DNA of 64,000 nt from Microbacterium sp. CH12i (GTDB lineage Bacteria; Actinomycetota; Actinomycetes; Actinomycetales; Microbacteriaceae), in NCBI RefSeq assembly GCF_000685355.1, contig NZ_JHET01000002.1:226542-290541 (forward strand), given 5' to 3'. The position numbers and the translations under genes are program-made. The stretch's first letter is position 1. Each line of letters begins with the position of its first letter. The notes below the pieces were generated by a model. The model worked only from the letters and a program-made list of their open reading frames with translations. It was not told the DNA's origin and searched no databases. This document shows, in pieces, positions 49,165-58,928 of this stretch.

Positions 49165-49605
49165 ATGACTGACTTTGATGATCTCCTCCACGACACCGCC
49201 ACAGATCTGCGCCTGGCGACCTTCCGCCTCGCCAGACGGCTGCGCCGCGAGCGCGCCTACGACAGCGTCAGCGACGCGCACTTCGCCGTCCTCGCGTGCC
49301 TGCGCGCGAACGGTCGCCTCCCCGTCGGCGAGTTGGCGCAGCGCGAGCGCGTGAGCGCGCCGACCATGTCGAACACCGTGGATGCCCTCGCCGAGAGCGG
49401 TCACGTCGTGCGGGTGCCGGATGACACCGACCGTCGCCGCGTGTACATCGAGATCACAGATGTCGGCACCGCAGTCGTCACTGCCACCGTGCAGAAGCGC
49501 GACGCCGCCCTCGCTGACGCGATCGCCGAGCTCAACTTCACTGCCGAGGAGCTCGCAACCCTTCGCGAAGCCTCGGCCCTGATGCGGAAGGTGGCAGAAC
49601 GATGA
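49165..49605 (+). CDS. MarR-family regulator
   Basis: A 146-residue winged-helix regulator. The HTH and wing are visible as VSAPTMSNTVDALAESGHVV and VPDDTDRRRVYIEITDVG. It overlaps the MFS gene by four bases (ATGA), which points to control of an efflux or uptake operon. The inverted repeat at 49144-49162 is the likely operator. The inducer is unknown. Confidence 0.9.
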   Translation: MTDFDDLLHDTATDLRLATFRLARRLRRERAYDSVSDAHFAVLACLRANGRLPVGELAQRERVSAPTMSNTVDALAESGHVVRVPDDTDRRRVYIEITDVGTAVVTATVQKRDAALADAIAELNFTAEELATLREASALMRKVAER

Positions 49606-50936
49606 GCTCCATGTTCCGCTCCTTCTCGACCTTCAACTACCGGATCTGGTTCCTCGGAGCGCTGGTCTCGAACGTCGGCAGCTGGATGCAGGCGACCGCC
49701 CAAGACTGGGTGGTGCTCACCGAGCTGACGAACAATGACGCCACCGCGATGGGCGTCACGATGGCCCTGCAATTCGGTCCTCCGCTCGTGTTGGTGAGCG
49801 CCACCGGGTGGGTTGCCGACCGCTTCGACCGGCGCAAGATCCTGCTGATAACCCAGTCGGTGCTGTTGCTGCTCGCACTCGGTGTCGCCGCCCTGTTGTT
49901 GACCGGTGTCATGACACTGCCACTAATGTTCTGCTTCGCGCTCGCCTTCGGCGTGACGAATGCGTTCGACGCTCCCGCACGGCAGGCGTTTGTCTCTGAC
50001 ATGGTGACGCTGGAGGACGCGTCGAACGCTGTCGCACTCAACTCAGCATCCTTCAACATGGCACGCCTCATCGGCCCTGCCGTGGGCGGGCTCCTGATCG
50101 TCGCAGTCGGCACCGGGTGGGTATTCGTCATCAACGCGGCGACCTTCCTCGCGATGCTGCTCGCACTGGTGATGATTCGCGCCGGTGAGCTGCTCCCCCG
50201 CGTCAAGAGCACCGGACGTGGCGGGCTCGCCGAGGGCTTCCGCTACGTCTGGGGGCGCAGTGACCTCAAAGTCACATTCCTGATGGTGTTCCTGATCGGC
50301 GCCTTCGGAATGAACTTCCCGATCTTCGCGTCGACCATGGCGATCGAGTTCGGCCGGGATGCTGACGGTTACGGAGTACTGAGTTCGGTCTTGGCGATTG
50401 GTTCACTGGCCGGAGCTCTCCTCGCTGCCCGGCGCGAGCGCGCGCGCATCCGCGTGCTCGTCATCGCTGCCGGTGGATTCGGCGTCGCATCCGTAGTTTC
50501 CACCTGGATGCCGTCTTACTGGAGCTACGCGGCAGTGCTCATCTTCGTCGGATTCGCCACCGTGAGTATGCTCACCACCGCGAACGGCTACGTGCAGACA
50601 ACCACTGACCCTGCGCTTCGCGGACGAGTACTGGCGCTCTATATGGCTGTCGTGATGGGCTCGACTCCGATCGGCGCACCGATTGCGGGCTGGATCACCG
50701 ATGTCGCAGGCCCCCGTGCCGCCATCCTCGTCGGCGGGATCGCCGGGCTCGTTGCCATGGCCGTGGGAGTGACATGGATGCTGTCATCCGGGCGGCTGCG
50801 CCGCAGCGAGCACAGTCGGTTCCGTCTCACACTGGATGAGACCAGGCCGATCTCCGTGATGCGCGTCGATCCGGTGGAGTTCAGCGACGAGGTCGCCGCG
50901 GCCACCACACCGATCCGCATCCCGCGCTCGAACTGA
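49602..50936 (+). CDS. MFS transporter (drug/metabolite efflux type)
   Basis: A 444-residue permease with 12 predicted helices and an N-terminal IWFLGALVSNVGSWMQATAQDWVV start characteristic of the DHA3/EntS-like group. The motif-A-like VADRFDRRKILLI lies between helices 2 and 3. Placed behind the MarR gene, it is probably an efflux pump under its control. A 54-residue hydrophilic tail is unusual but short. Confidence 0.88.
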   Translation: MSSMFRSFSTFNYRIWFLGALVSNVGSWMQATAQDWVVLTELTNNDATAMGVTMALQFGPPLVLVSATGWVADRFDRRKILLITQSVLLLLALGVAALLLTGVMTLPLMFCFALAFGVTNAFDAPARQAFVSDMVTLEDASNAVALNSASFNMARLIGPAVGGLLIVAVGTGWVFVINAATFLAMLLALVMIRAGELLPRVKSTGRGGLAEGFRYVWGRSDLKVTFLMVFLIGAFGMNFPIFASTMAIEFGRDADGYGVLSSVLAIGSLAGALLAARRERARIRVLVIAAGGFGVASVVSTWMPSYWSYAAVLIFVGFATVSMLTTANGYVQTTTDPALRGRVLALYMAVVMGSTPIGAPIAGWITDVAGPRAAILVGGIAGLVAMAVGVTWMLSSGRLRRSEHSRFRLTLDETRPISVMRVDPVEFSDEVAAATTPIRIPRSN

Positions 50937-50955
50937 GCGAAGCGCGCGGGAGGCG

Positions 50956-52149
50956 TCAGCCTTCGAGCACGAGCCGGAGCTGCTCCAGCGCCCAATCGAT
51001 CTCGGTGCCGCGGATGACGAGCGGCGGCGCGATCCGAACCGTCTGACCGTGGGTGTCTTTAACGAGCACGCCGCGTTCCATGAGCTTTTCGCTGATTTCG
51101 CGCCCGGTGCCGTAGGCAGGATCGATGTCGACACCCGCCCAGAGCCCCACAACGCGCACGGTGGTGACGCCATGGCCGACGAGCTTCTGCAACCCGGCGT
51201 CGAGGTGCTCGCCGAGTGCGCGAGCGCGCTCCTGGAACTCGCCCGACTCGAGCATCTCCACCACGCGCAGCCCAACGGCCGCTGCGAGCGGGTTGCCGCC
51301 GAAGGTCGAGCCGTGCTCGCCCGGACGGATCACGCCGAGTACATCGCGATTGCCCACGACTGCTGACACCGGCAGGATGCCGCCGCCCAGAGCCTTGCCG
51401 AGCAGGTAGAGGTCGGGAACGACGTCCTCACGGTCGCACGCGAACGTCTCTCCGACGCGTCCGAGACCCGCCTGAATCTCGTCAGCGATGAACAGCACGT
51501 TGCGCTCGTCGCAGATCTCGCGGATGCGGCGGAGGTATCCCTCAGGCGGAACGATGACGCCGGCCTCGCCCTGGATCGGCTCGACGAGGACTGCTGCGGT
51601 GTCATCCGTGATGGCGGCGGCGATGGCATCCGCGTCTCCGAATGGCACCACGTCGAAGCCGGGCGTGAACGGACCGAACCCGCTGCGCGCCGAGTCATCG
51701 TCGCTGAAGCTGACGATCGTCGTGGTGCGGCCGTGGAAGTTTCCGGCCGCAACGATGATGCGCGCCTTCTCGGGCGCGATGCCCTTGACCCGGTATCCCC
51801 ACGCACGGGCGACCTTGATTCCGGTCTCGACAGCCTCGGCACCGGTGTTCATCGGCAGGACGAGATCCTTGCCGCACAGCCGCGCGAGCGCCTCGGCGAA
51901 AGGCTCAAGCCGGTCGTTCATGAACGCACGGCTGGTGAGGGTGACGCGCGCCAACTGATCAGTAGCCGCTGCGAGGAGCGCCGGATGCCGGTGGCCGAAG
52001 TTCACGGCCGAATACGCGGCGAGCAGGTCGAGGTAGCGCTTGCCCTCGGTGTCGGTTACCCACGCACCCTCAGCGGTCGCGATCGTGACCGGCAGCGGGC
52101 TGTAGTTCTCGGCGACGTGCGCCTCGGTGTTCACAGCAGTGGCGTTCAT
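50956..52149 (-). CDS. rocD: ornithine--oxo-acid transaminase
   Basis: Converts ornithine to glutamate-5-semialdehyde using PLP. The 397-residue class III aminotransferase has FIADEIQAGLGRVG, the PLP-lysine motif LLGKALGGG and GSTFGGNPLA. Ornithine-transaminase-like YSAVNFGHRHP is near the start. It lies in a cluster with a dimethylargininase-like gene and putA, which oxidise products of the same pathway. Start ATG 52149 overlaps the upstream gene by four bases. Confidence 0.92.
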   Translation of the reverse strand: MNATAVNTEAHVAENYSPLPVTIATAEGAWVTDTEGKRYLDLLAAYSAVNFGHRHPALLAAATDQLARVTLTSRAFMNDRLEPFAEALARLCGKDLVLPMNTGAEAVETGIKVARAWGYRVKGIAPEKARIIVAAGNFHGRTTTIVSFSDDDSARSGFGPFTPGFDVVPFGDADAIAAAITDDTAAVLVEPIQGEAGVIVPPEGYLRRIREICDERNVLFIADEIQAGLGRVGETFACDREDVVPDLYLLGKALGGGILPVSAVVGNRDVLGVIRPGEHGSTFGGNPLAAAVGLRVVEMLESGEFQERARALGEHLDAGLQKLVGHGVTTVRVVGLWAGVDIDPAYGTGREISEKLMERGVLVKDTHGQTVRIAPPLVIRGTEIDWALEQLRLVLEG

Positions 52150-53042
52150 GCGCTCTTCTCCTCCTGGGCCGCACGCAGCTCGAGCGTGCAGCACTTGATT
52201 CCGCCGCCGCCGAGCAGCAGCTCGGACAGGTCGACCATGATCGGGTTGTAACCGCGTTCGCGCAGCTGAGCCTCAAAGCCCTTCGCGCGCGGCGAAATGA
52301 TGACGTTGTAACCGTCGCTGGCGGAGTTCAGGCCAAACACTGCACCGTCGTCATCCGACACGAGGATGGCATCAGGGTAGCGCTCTTCGAGAATCGCGCG
52401 ACTGGCAGCGTCGAACGCGCCGGGAAGGTAGGCGATGTTCGCGCGCTCCGGTCCGCTGTTCTCCACACCCTCAACCGGGTCAAGCACGGTGAGTGCGGTG
52501 TCGAGGTGGTAGAAGCGGGGGTCGATGAGATTGAGGGAGATGACCTCGCGTCCGAAGACCTCGCCGATCTCACGGTGGCTGTCGCCGGTGGAGCGGAATC
52601 CGGTGCCGGCGAGGATCGTGTTGCCGACGAGCAGGAAGTCGCCCTCGCCCTCGTTGACCTCTTCGGGGACGACAGTTGTGAAGCCGTTGGCGCGGAACCA
52701 GTCGGTGAACGCCGGCGCTTCGCCCGCGCGTTCGGTGAAGCGGAACTTCGGCGCGTACGCCACACCATCGATCAGGAAGCCACCGTTGGCCGTATAAACC
52801 ATGTCGGGGAAGTCTTCGAGCGGTTCGATGAGCCCGACTTCGTGACCGAGTTCGAGGTAGAGGTCGTAGAGCTTCTGCCACTGCGCGACGGCGTTTGCGG
52901 TGTCGGTGGGATTTGCGGGTTCCATCCACGGGTTGATCTTGTAGCTGACCGTGAAGTGCTCCGGGCGGCACATCAGGTATCGGCGGTGCTGCGCGGTGCG
53001 CGCGGGGGTGGCGGTGGAGGTTACCGTTTCGGGCGTCGACAT
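52146..53042 (-). CDS. dimethylargininase/amidinotransferase-family hydrolase
   Basis: A 298-residue guanidino-group-modifying enzyme (GME fold). Conserved residues occur in EDFPDMVYTANGG, EGEGDFLLVGN and GGGGIKCCTLEL, the last holding the catalytic cysteine. Members hydrolyse N,N-dimethylarginine to citrulline or arginine to ornithine-type products. Coupling with rocD (ATGA overlap) suggests arginine-derivative breakdown. The precise substrate is unproven. Confidence 0.85.
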   Translation of the reverse strand: MSTPETVTSTATPARTAQHRRYLMCRPEHFTVSYKINPWMEPANPTDTANAVAQWQKLYDLYLELGHEVGLIEPLEDFPDMVYTANGGFLIDGVAYAPKFRFTERAGEAPAFTDWFRANGFTTVVPEEVNEGEGDFLLVGNTILAGTGFRSTGDSHREIGEVFGREVISLNLIDPRFYHLDTALTVLDPVEGVENSGPERANIAYLPGAFDAASRAILEERYPDAILVSDDDGAVFGLNSASDGYNVIISPRAKGFEAQLRERGYNPIMVDLSELLLGGGGIKCCTLELRAAQEEKSA

Positions 53043-53220
53043 GAGTGCTCCTCGTCAGAGATGCGGCGGACGCTGTCCAGGGGCCCGACGGTCCTTCGAC
53101 CCAATCACTCGATCGAGCGAAGGGGAAGATGCGACACGGGCACGCCAGCATTCATTGTGACATCCGACGCTGTACGTGCGCCAGAGGCGCGTCAGGCGCG
53201 CAATGGCACTCATGGGCAAC

Positions 53221-56200
53221 TCAGATGACTCCCGCACTCCAGGCGTCGGGATTGCCGAAGCGGTGCGCGGTGATGCTGATCGCCTGCTCGTGCACGAACG
53301 GCAACAGCTCGATGCGCCCGGCGGAGGTGACCTCACCGTCGTAAACCGCCAGATCAGGGTCACCGTCGACGGCCTCAGCCAGGGAACGATGCACTGCCGC
53401 GACCGCCGCCCGCGTGCCGACAAGCCGCACCCGCTGAGCGCGCTTGGCGACGGTGAGGTTGAGGATGTCTGCGGGGTCATCGGCGCGCGCCATCCGGTCG
53501 ATCCATTCCTCGTCGCTCTCTACCGCGACCGACACATCGAGCTCAGAGAGCGCCCGGCGCACCTCGGCGGGCAGCCCGACGGGAGTGCTGAGGAAGAACC
53601 CCGCGCCAGCGCGGAGCGCTGCGACGACAACGCGCAACAGCTCATGCCAGGCGGCGTCTCCGGTCGCCCTGATCATGACCGGCACCGGCCGGTACCGGAA
53701 CAGGTTGCGCTCGACACCCAACTGCGAGACGTCACGCACCTGGCCGAACTCGCGGTCCCAGGCCACAGCATCCGACAGTGCGGAACGGCGCAGCCATTCG
53801 AAGCTCTCGAAGTCCAGCGATGACTGCGCCGATTCGATCAACGCGGTGATGCGAGAGTCGAGTCCGCGCAGATGCAGTGTGCTCGATGCCTGCCCGCCGT
53901 TGCGCGAGCGCCACGTGCCGAGCCCGATCAGGTAGTTCGGGCCGCCCGCTTTGGTGCCGGGACCGACGGACGAGCGCTTCCACCCGCCGAAGGGCTGCCG
54001 CTGCACGATCGCACCGGTTATTCCGCGGTTGACGTAGAGGTTTCCGGCCTGCACGCGGTCAAGCCACGGCGCGAGGTCGTCGGGGTTCTGCGTATGCAGT
54101 CCCGCTGTCAGCCCGTAGGCGACCGCGTTCTGCAGCTCGATCGCCCGACCGAGGGTCGGCGCGTGCATGATGCCGAGAACGGGTCCGAAGAACTCTTCCA
54201 GATGGAAGCGCGATCCCGGTTGCACACCGACGCGGATGCCGGGACGCCAGAGCCGACCCGTGTCATCACCTTCGACCAGCGCCGGTTTGATCAGCCACTG
54301 CTCTTCGCCCTCGAGCTCGGTCAGCGCCCAGGCGAGCTTGCCCTGCGGTTTCTCGATCACCGGCCCCACCTCGGCGAGCGGATCGCTCGGCCAGCCGATG
54401 TGCAGTGAGCGCACAGCATCCGCGAGCTGTCGCGCGAAGCGCTTGGATCGACCGACCGGACCCACCAGAATCGCAAGGGATGCCGCCGAGCACTTCTGCC
54501 CGGCGTGCCCGAAAGCGCTCTTCACGAGGTCGGCGACCGCGAGATCGAGGTCGGCCGACGGTGTGATGACAATCGCATTCTTGCCACTGGTCTCGGCAAG
54601 CAGCGGGAGATCTGGCCGCCACGAGCGGAACAGCGCCGCCGTCTCCCACGCACCGGTGAGGATGACTCGGTCCACTGCGTCGTGCGCGATGAGCTGCTGC
54701 CCGAGCTCGCCCTCTTCAATATCGACGAGGGCGAGCACGTCGCGTGGGATGCCGGCCTCCCAGAGCGCTTCAGCGACGACCGCCGCGCACCGACGGGCCT
54801 GTGGAGCGGGCTTGAAGATGACGCCAGAGCCTGCGGCGAGCGCGGCCAGCACTCCCCCAGCGGGGATCGCGATCGGGAAGTTCCACGGTGGGGTGACGAC
54901 GGTGACGCGTGCGGGCTCGAAACTCGCGCCGGCGACGGCATCCAGCTCGCGTGCCTTTGCGCCGTAGTAGCGGGCGAAGTCGACTGCTTCGCTGACTTCT
55001 ACATCGCCCTCGGCGAGTACCTTTCCAGTCTCGGATGCTGCGACTTCGATGAGCTCCGCACGACGTGATTCCAGGGCCGCTGCCGCTCGCAGCAGCACCT
55101 CGGCACGCTCTGCTGCTGGCCGGGAACCCCAGCCAGCAGCTGCGACCTGCACTCGCGCGATGGTCTCGTCCATCGTCTGCGCATTCTCTATGAGCGCTGC
55201 GCGTAAAGTGGCGTCCCCGAGAGTAGAAGTGTCGATGCGGGCTCTGATGCCCTCAGCCCACTCGCGGTTCGTGGGAAGCGCCGGGTCGCTGTCTTCGGTG
55301 TTTGTGAAGCCAGGCGCGCCGGCAGAGCCGGAGCTCATCTCGCGGCGGGAGTACACCGCCGTCTCCACGAAGGGCTCTCCGTCTGACCCCCGAGAAATGT
55401 CAAGAACGGCTTTGGTGAGATCGCCGCTGTCTGCGGGTGCGACGCTCGTCGGCCGCAGCGATTCGTGAACGGGAGTCTGACGGTTCTGCGTGCGGCGCGG
55501 CACCGTTCGAAGCGTGCGATCGGTCGAACGTTCTAGAGCGTTGAGGAACCGGTCGCGCTCCCGGTCGAACAGGCTCTCATCGTCATGAAGATGAAACGCT
55601 GCCGAGAGGAAGTTCTCTGACGCGGCGTTCTCTTCGAGCCTGCGGACGAGGTAACTGATCGCTACATCGAACTCGTCAGGTTTGACGACCGGCACGTACA
55701 ACAGCACCGGGCCGACGTCGCGGGAGACGGCTTCTACCTGACCCTGGGCCATGCCCAGCAGCATCTCGAACTCGACGTCGTCGCGTACGCCACGTTCTCC
55801 GGCGAGGAGCCAGGCGTGCGCGATGCCGAACAGGTTGTGCCCGGCGACGCCAATGCGCACCGCGTCGGTGTTCTCCGGACGCAGTGCCTCGTCGAGCACC
55901 CGCAAGTAGTTCGCATCGGTGTCGAGCTTGGTGTCATAGGTGGCAAGCTGCCAGCCATGCACGGTCGCATCCACAGCCTCCATCGCAAGGTTTGCACCCT
56001 TGACCAGACGGATCTTGATCTTCGCCCCGCCGTGCTCGACACGCACCTTCGACCAGGCAGTGAGTTCGCGCAGCGCAGCGAGCGCATCCGGCAGGTAGGC
56101 CTGCAAGACGATTCCTGCCTCGAGGAGGAGCAGTCGCGGATCTTCGAGAATTCTGGTGAACACCGCGATCGTCAGATCGAGATCGCGGTATTCCTCCATG

Positions 56201-56862
56201 TCGAGGTTGATGAAGGTGCCTGTCTGCGCCGCCGTTACGTAGAGCGGCAGCAGGCGCTCGGCCACCGTCTCGACGACGTCATCGAACGCCCACATCGAGA
56301 TGTGGCTGATGACAGATGAGACCTTCACCGAGACATAGTCGACATCGTCGCGTCGAATCAGGTCATGGATGCCGTTGAGCCGGCGCTTCGCTTCTGCCTC
56401 ACCGAGCACCGCTTCACCCAGCAGGTTGAGGTTCAGTCGCGCGCCTGACTCACGGATCTTCGCAATTGCGGGGCCCAGCTTCGCCGGACGCGCGTCGACC
56501 ACGAGGTGACCGACCATGTCGCGCAGCACCCGTCGTGCGATCGGCACAATCGGCGACGGCAGCACTGGGGCAAGACCTCCGCCGACCCGAACAGCACCGC
56601 GCAGATACCAGGGCAGGAAATCCGGCACGATCGGCGCGATCCGTTGCAGCTGAGCTGCCGCCGCGGCGAGACTCTCCGGCCGCATCACGCCGTCGACGAA
56701 CCCGAGGGTGAAAGGCAGGCCGTTCTCGTCCTGCAGCACATCGGCGAGACGCGCGGCAGCCGGGTCGACCTCTGCCTCGGCGGCTTCAGCTACCCAGCGA
56801 CGCGCGAGCTCGACCGATTGTTCGGCGAGCGGAATGGCCCCAGGACCGGACAACTCTGACAT
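53221..56862 (-). CDS. putA: bifunctional proline dehydrogenase/L-glutamate gamma-semialdehyde dehydrogenase
   Basis: A 1213-residue enzyme oxidising proline to glutamate. The N-terminal half (about 1-450) is FAD proline dehydrogenase (VKGANLAMEAVDATVHGWQL, AGHNLFGIAHAWLL). The middle (about 580-1010) is the ALDH domain with TPPWNFPIAIPAGG, catalytic ETSGKNA and HAGQKCSA. The remaining tail has no assigned role. With rocD it meets at glutamate semialdehyde. Confidence 0.95.
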   Translation of the reverse strand: MSELSGPGAIPLAEQSVELARRWVAEAAEAEVDPAAARLADVLQDENGLPFTLGFVDGVMRPESLAAAAAQLQRIAPIVPDFLPWYLRGAVRVGGGLAPVLPSPIVPIARRVLRDMVGHLVVDARPAKLGPAIAKIRESGARLNLNLLGEAVLGEAEAKRRLNGIHDLIRRDDVDYVSVKVSSVISHISMWAFDDVVETVAERLLPLYVTAAQTGTFINLDMEEYRDLDLTIAVFTRILEDPRLLLLEAGIVLQAYLPDALAALRELTAWSKVRVEHGGAKIKIRLVKGANLAMEAVDATVHGWQLATYDTKLDTDANYLRVLDEALRPENTDAVRIGVAGHNLFGIAHAWLLAGERGVRDDVEFEMLLGMAQGQVEAVSRDVGPVLLYVPVVKPDEFDVAISYLVRRLEENAASENFLSAAFHLHDDESLFDRERDRFLNALERSTDRTLRTVPRRTQNRQTPVHESLRPTSVAPADSGDLTKAVLDISRGSDGEPFVETAVYSRREMSSGSAGAPGFTNTEDSDPALPTNREWAEGIRARIDTSTLGDATLRAALIENAQTMDETIARVQVAAAGWGSRPAAERAEVLLRAAAALESRRAELIEVAASETGKVLAEGDVEVSEAVDFARYYGAKARELDAVAGASFEPARVTVVTPPWNFPIAIPAGGVLAALAAGSGVIFKPAPQARRCAAVVAEALWEAGIPRDVLALVDIEEGELGQQLIAHDAVDRVILTGAWETAALFRSWRPDLPLLAETSGKNAIVITPSADLDLAVADLVKSAFGHAGQKCSAASLAILVGPVGRSKRFARQLADAVRSLHIGWPSDPLAEVGPVIEKPQGKLAWALTELEGEEQWLIKPALVEGDDTGRLWRPGIRVGVQPGSRFHLEEFFGPVLGIMHAPTLGRAIELQNAVAYGLTAGLHTQNPDDLAPWLDRVQAGNLYVNRGITGAIVQRQPFGGWKRSSVGPGTKAGGPNYLIGLGTWRSRNGGQASSTLHLRGLDSRITALIESAQSSLDFESFEWLRRSALSDAVAWDREFGQVRDVSQLGVERNLFRYRPVPVMIRATGDAAWHELLRVVVAALRAGAGFFLSTPVGLPAEVRRALSELDVSVAVESDEEWIDRMARADDPADILNLTVAKRAQRVRLVGTRAAVAAVHRSLAEAVDGDPDLAVYDGEVTSAGRIELLPFVHEQAISITAHRFGNPDAWSAGVI

Positions 56863-56932
56863 GCGTTCAGCCTAAGAGAGCGGAGGCTTCCTCAGGCCAT
56901 GACACCACGAGAGTCGGCGCTGAAGTTTCGGC

Positions 56933-57595
56933 CTAGTAGTACGACCCCGAGGTGCCGATGACCCCGAAGTACAGCACGAGCATGAAGATTCCGGTGATCG
57001 CGGCAAGCCCAGAGAGCACCAGAGCCGTGATACCGAACCCCTTGCCGCGAGGCTGACGCAGAGCGAAGACGCCAAGAACGATGCCAGCAGCAGCAACGAT
57101 CAGCCCGAAGAAGGGCACCCATCCGGACAGGAAAGCGACGATCCCCACGATCAGGGCGGCGATGGCAATCCCACCGGGGCCGGCGGTGGGCGTCATACCG
57201 GGATGCGCGTAAGCCGAAGGTCCCATGTAGCTGGGGTACTGCGGCGAGGGGCCACCGGGGATGGCCGTACCGGGATATGCCACGGGCACGTTCGGATCGG
57301 GGTACTGAGGAGTGCCGTACTGGGGAGTGCCGTACTGGGGAGTGCCGTACTGGGGTGCGCCATATTGTGGCGCACCGTAAGGCGGCTGGGCACCCTGAGG
57401 CTGCTGATACGGAGGCTGTTGCGGCTGTGGCGCAGGCTGCTGATACGGAGGCTGTTGCGGTGCCGACTGCTGCGGTGCCGGGTACTGCGTCGCGGGATAC
57501 TGCGCCGGTGGGTACTGCGCTGGTTGCGGGTACACGGGCGGCTGCGGGCTGGGTTCGCTCTGGGGCGGCACCACGTGCTCGGACTCGTTCGACAT
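56933..57595 (-). CDS. DUF4190-domain membrane protein with Pro/Gln/Tyr-rich N-terminus
   Basis: A 220-residue protein. The first 130 residues are rich in Pro, Gln and Tyr with repeats such as YGTPQYGTPQYGTPQ, encoded by 15-bp tandem repeats. Two membrane helices (about 145-165 and 185-210) form a DUF4190 domain (GIAIAALIVGIVAFLSG, RGKGFGITALVLSGLAAI). Such proteins are common in actinobacteria. No enzymatic function is recognised. Confidence 0.85.
   Translation of the reverse strand: MSNESEHVVPPQSEPSPQPPVYPQPAQYPPAQYPATQYPAPQQSAPQQPPYQQPAPQPQQPPYQQPQGAQPPYGAPQYGAPQYGTPQYGTPQYGTPQYPDPNVPVAYPGTAIPGGPSPQYPSYMGPSAYAHPGMTPTAGPGGIAIAALIVGIVAFLSGWVPFFGLIVAAAGIVLGVFALRQPRGKGFGITALVLSGLAAITGIFMLVLYFGVIGTSGSYY
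57311..57355 (+). repeat. three perfect 15-bp tandem repeats (coding)
   Basis: AGTGCCGTACTGGGG three times in a row, coding the YGTPQ repeats. Copy number is likely to vary between strains by slippage. Confidence 0.9.
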
Positions 57596-57708
57596 GTGTG
57601 CTCCTCCGATATTCCAGCGCCGTTCGTCCCCCGCGCTGATTCTGCTGTCACCACTATCCTCGCACGCGGATGCTTCGCGCCTCGAGGCTGTGCCTCTAGG
57701 CTGTTGCC

Positions 57709-58383
57709 GTGACAGGGTCGGGGGCGGTCGAAGGCGCGGCCGAGCGCGCGCCAGTTGATGCAGCGTCCGCGTCGAAGCGCACCCGCTGGATCACCGCTGT
57801 CTCCGACCGCGTACCCGCGAAGTGGCTCGGAGGCATCGCGACCGGCATTGTGCTGGCCGCAACCGCTGCATTTGGTGGCCTCGCGTCGGTCCCCGTGCCC
57901 GCGCTCCCCGAACTGGTCGCCGGCGAGACATTCACCGGAGCGAGCCTCGAAATGACGGTCGAGCAGGCGAGCATCCTCGATGAGCGGCGCGAGACCGGCG
58001 TGACCGCGGCCGAAGGTGAACGCCTGCTCGTCCTCACCGTCGAGGTGACGAACATAGACGATGAGCCCCGCCCCGCAATTAGCGATGGAAGCGTCTCCGA
58101 AATTCGCATCGACGGCGTAGGAGACGTAAAGCCGACGATCGCGCGCCTAGACGATGGCACAACCTTTCCGTGGCTGCAGTCGGGTGTTCCCGCCGAACTC
58201 ACGCTCACGTGGGCCGTGCCCACCTCGCTCTTCGTCGACCGCGATGACGTACGAATCGCCCTGTACACCGCGACCAAGAAGACCGGATCATTCGTCATTA
58301 CCGGCACGTTTTGGGACGACATCACGACCGGTGCTCATCTGACGATCCCGGTCGACGATCTCGACATGGCGGCGGGTGGATGA
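57709..58383 (+). CDS. membrane-anchored DUF4352-like protein 1
   Basis: About 224 residues with a cytoplasmic N-terminus, one helix (residues 41-65) and an extracellular domain (ILTVEVTNIDDEPRPAISDG-type DUF4352-like beta-sandwich; residue numbers approximate). It is the first of three coupled genes (ATGA overlaps). It is preceded by a divergent DUF4190 gene. Function is unknown. Confidence 0.7.
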   Translation: MTGSGAVEGAAERAPVDAASASKRTRWITAVSDRVPAKWLGGIATGIVLAATAAFGGLASVPVPALPELVAGETFTGASLEMTVEQASILDERRETGVTAAEGERLLVLTVEVTNIDDEPRPAISDGSVSEIRIDGVGDVKPTIARLDDGTTFPWLQSGVPAELTLTWAVPTSLFVDRDDVRIALYTATKKTGSFVITGTFWDDITTGAHLTIPVDDLDMAAGG

Positions 58384-58928
58384 AGCGCTATCTGCCATGG
58401 ATCATCACGGTCGCGCTTCTCGGAGCGGCCTGGATGGTTGCTTTCGCTGCGCCGAAGGACGACATGACGCTCACGCCGTTCACCGTGACCACCCAAATGG
58501 ACGAAGAAGTAGTGGCTCGCGACTTTGCCCTCACCGTGCACGACATCCGAGCGGCGCGCACTGCGACCGCACCGAACGACTGGCGGGCTGAGGGCACCTG
58601 GCTGCTCGTCGATCTCGAAGCTGAGGCCACGCTCACCCAGGAAGGAACGCTTCTGAACGGAGCAACGCTCACAATCGGCGAGCGCACGATCCGAGCGAGT
58701 GAGCGGATGCCGTCGATGATGGAGCATCGACTCGTCCCTGGCATCCCCTATCGCGGAACCCTTGCGTTTGAGCTCCCTGACGGCGCTCTCACCGGTACTG
58801 GCATCCTTCGACTGTCGACCAATGACGACACTCGCGGTGACTCGGTCGCAGAGATGCGGATCGATCTGGACAGTCTCAACATTGAAGACGTAGCCGCCAT
58901 CCACGACACCGAGTGGGGTCGGGGATGA
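58380..58928 (+). CDS. membrane-anchored DUF4352-like protein 2
   Basis: A 182-residue protein with an N-terminal signal anchor (KRYLPWIITVALLGAAWMVA) and an extracellular domain with WLLVDLEAEATLTQEG, similar in layout to its neighbours. It overlaps the preceding and following genes by four bases each, so the three products are likely made together and may form a complex. Confidence 0.68.
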   Translation: MKRYLPWIITVALLGAAWMVAFAAPKDDMTLTPFTVTTQMDEEVVARDFALTVHDIRAARTATAPNDWRAEGTWLLVDLEAEATLTQEGTLLNGATLTIGERTIRASERMPSMMEHRLVPGIPYRGTLAFELPDGALTGTGILRLSTNDDTRGDSVAEMRIDLDSLNIEDVAAIHDTEWGRG

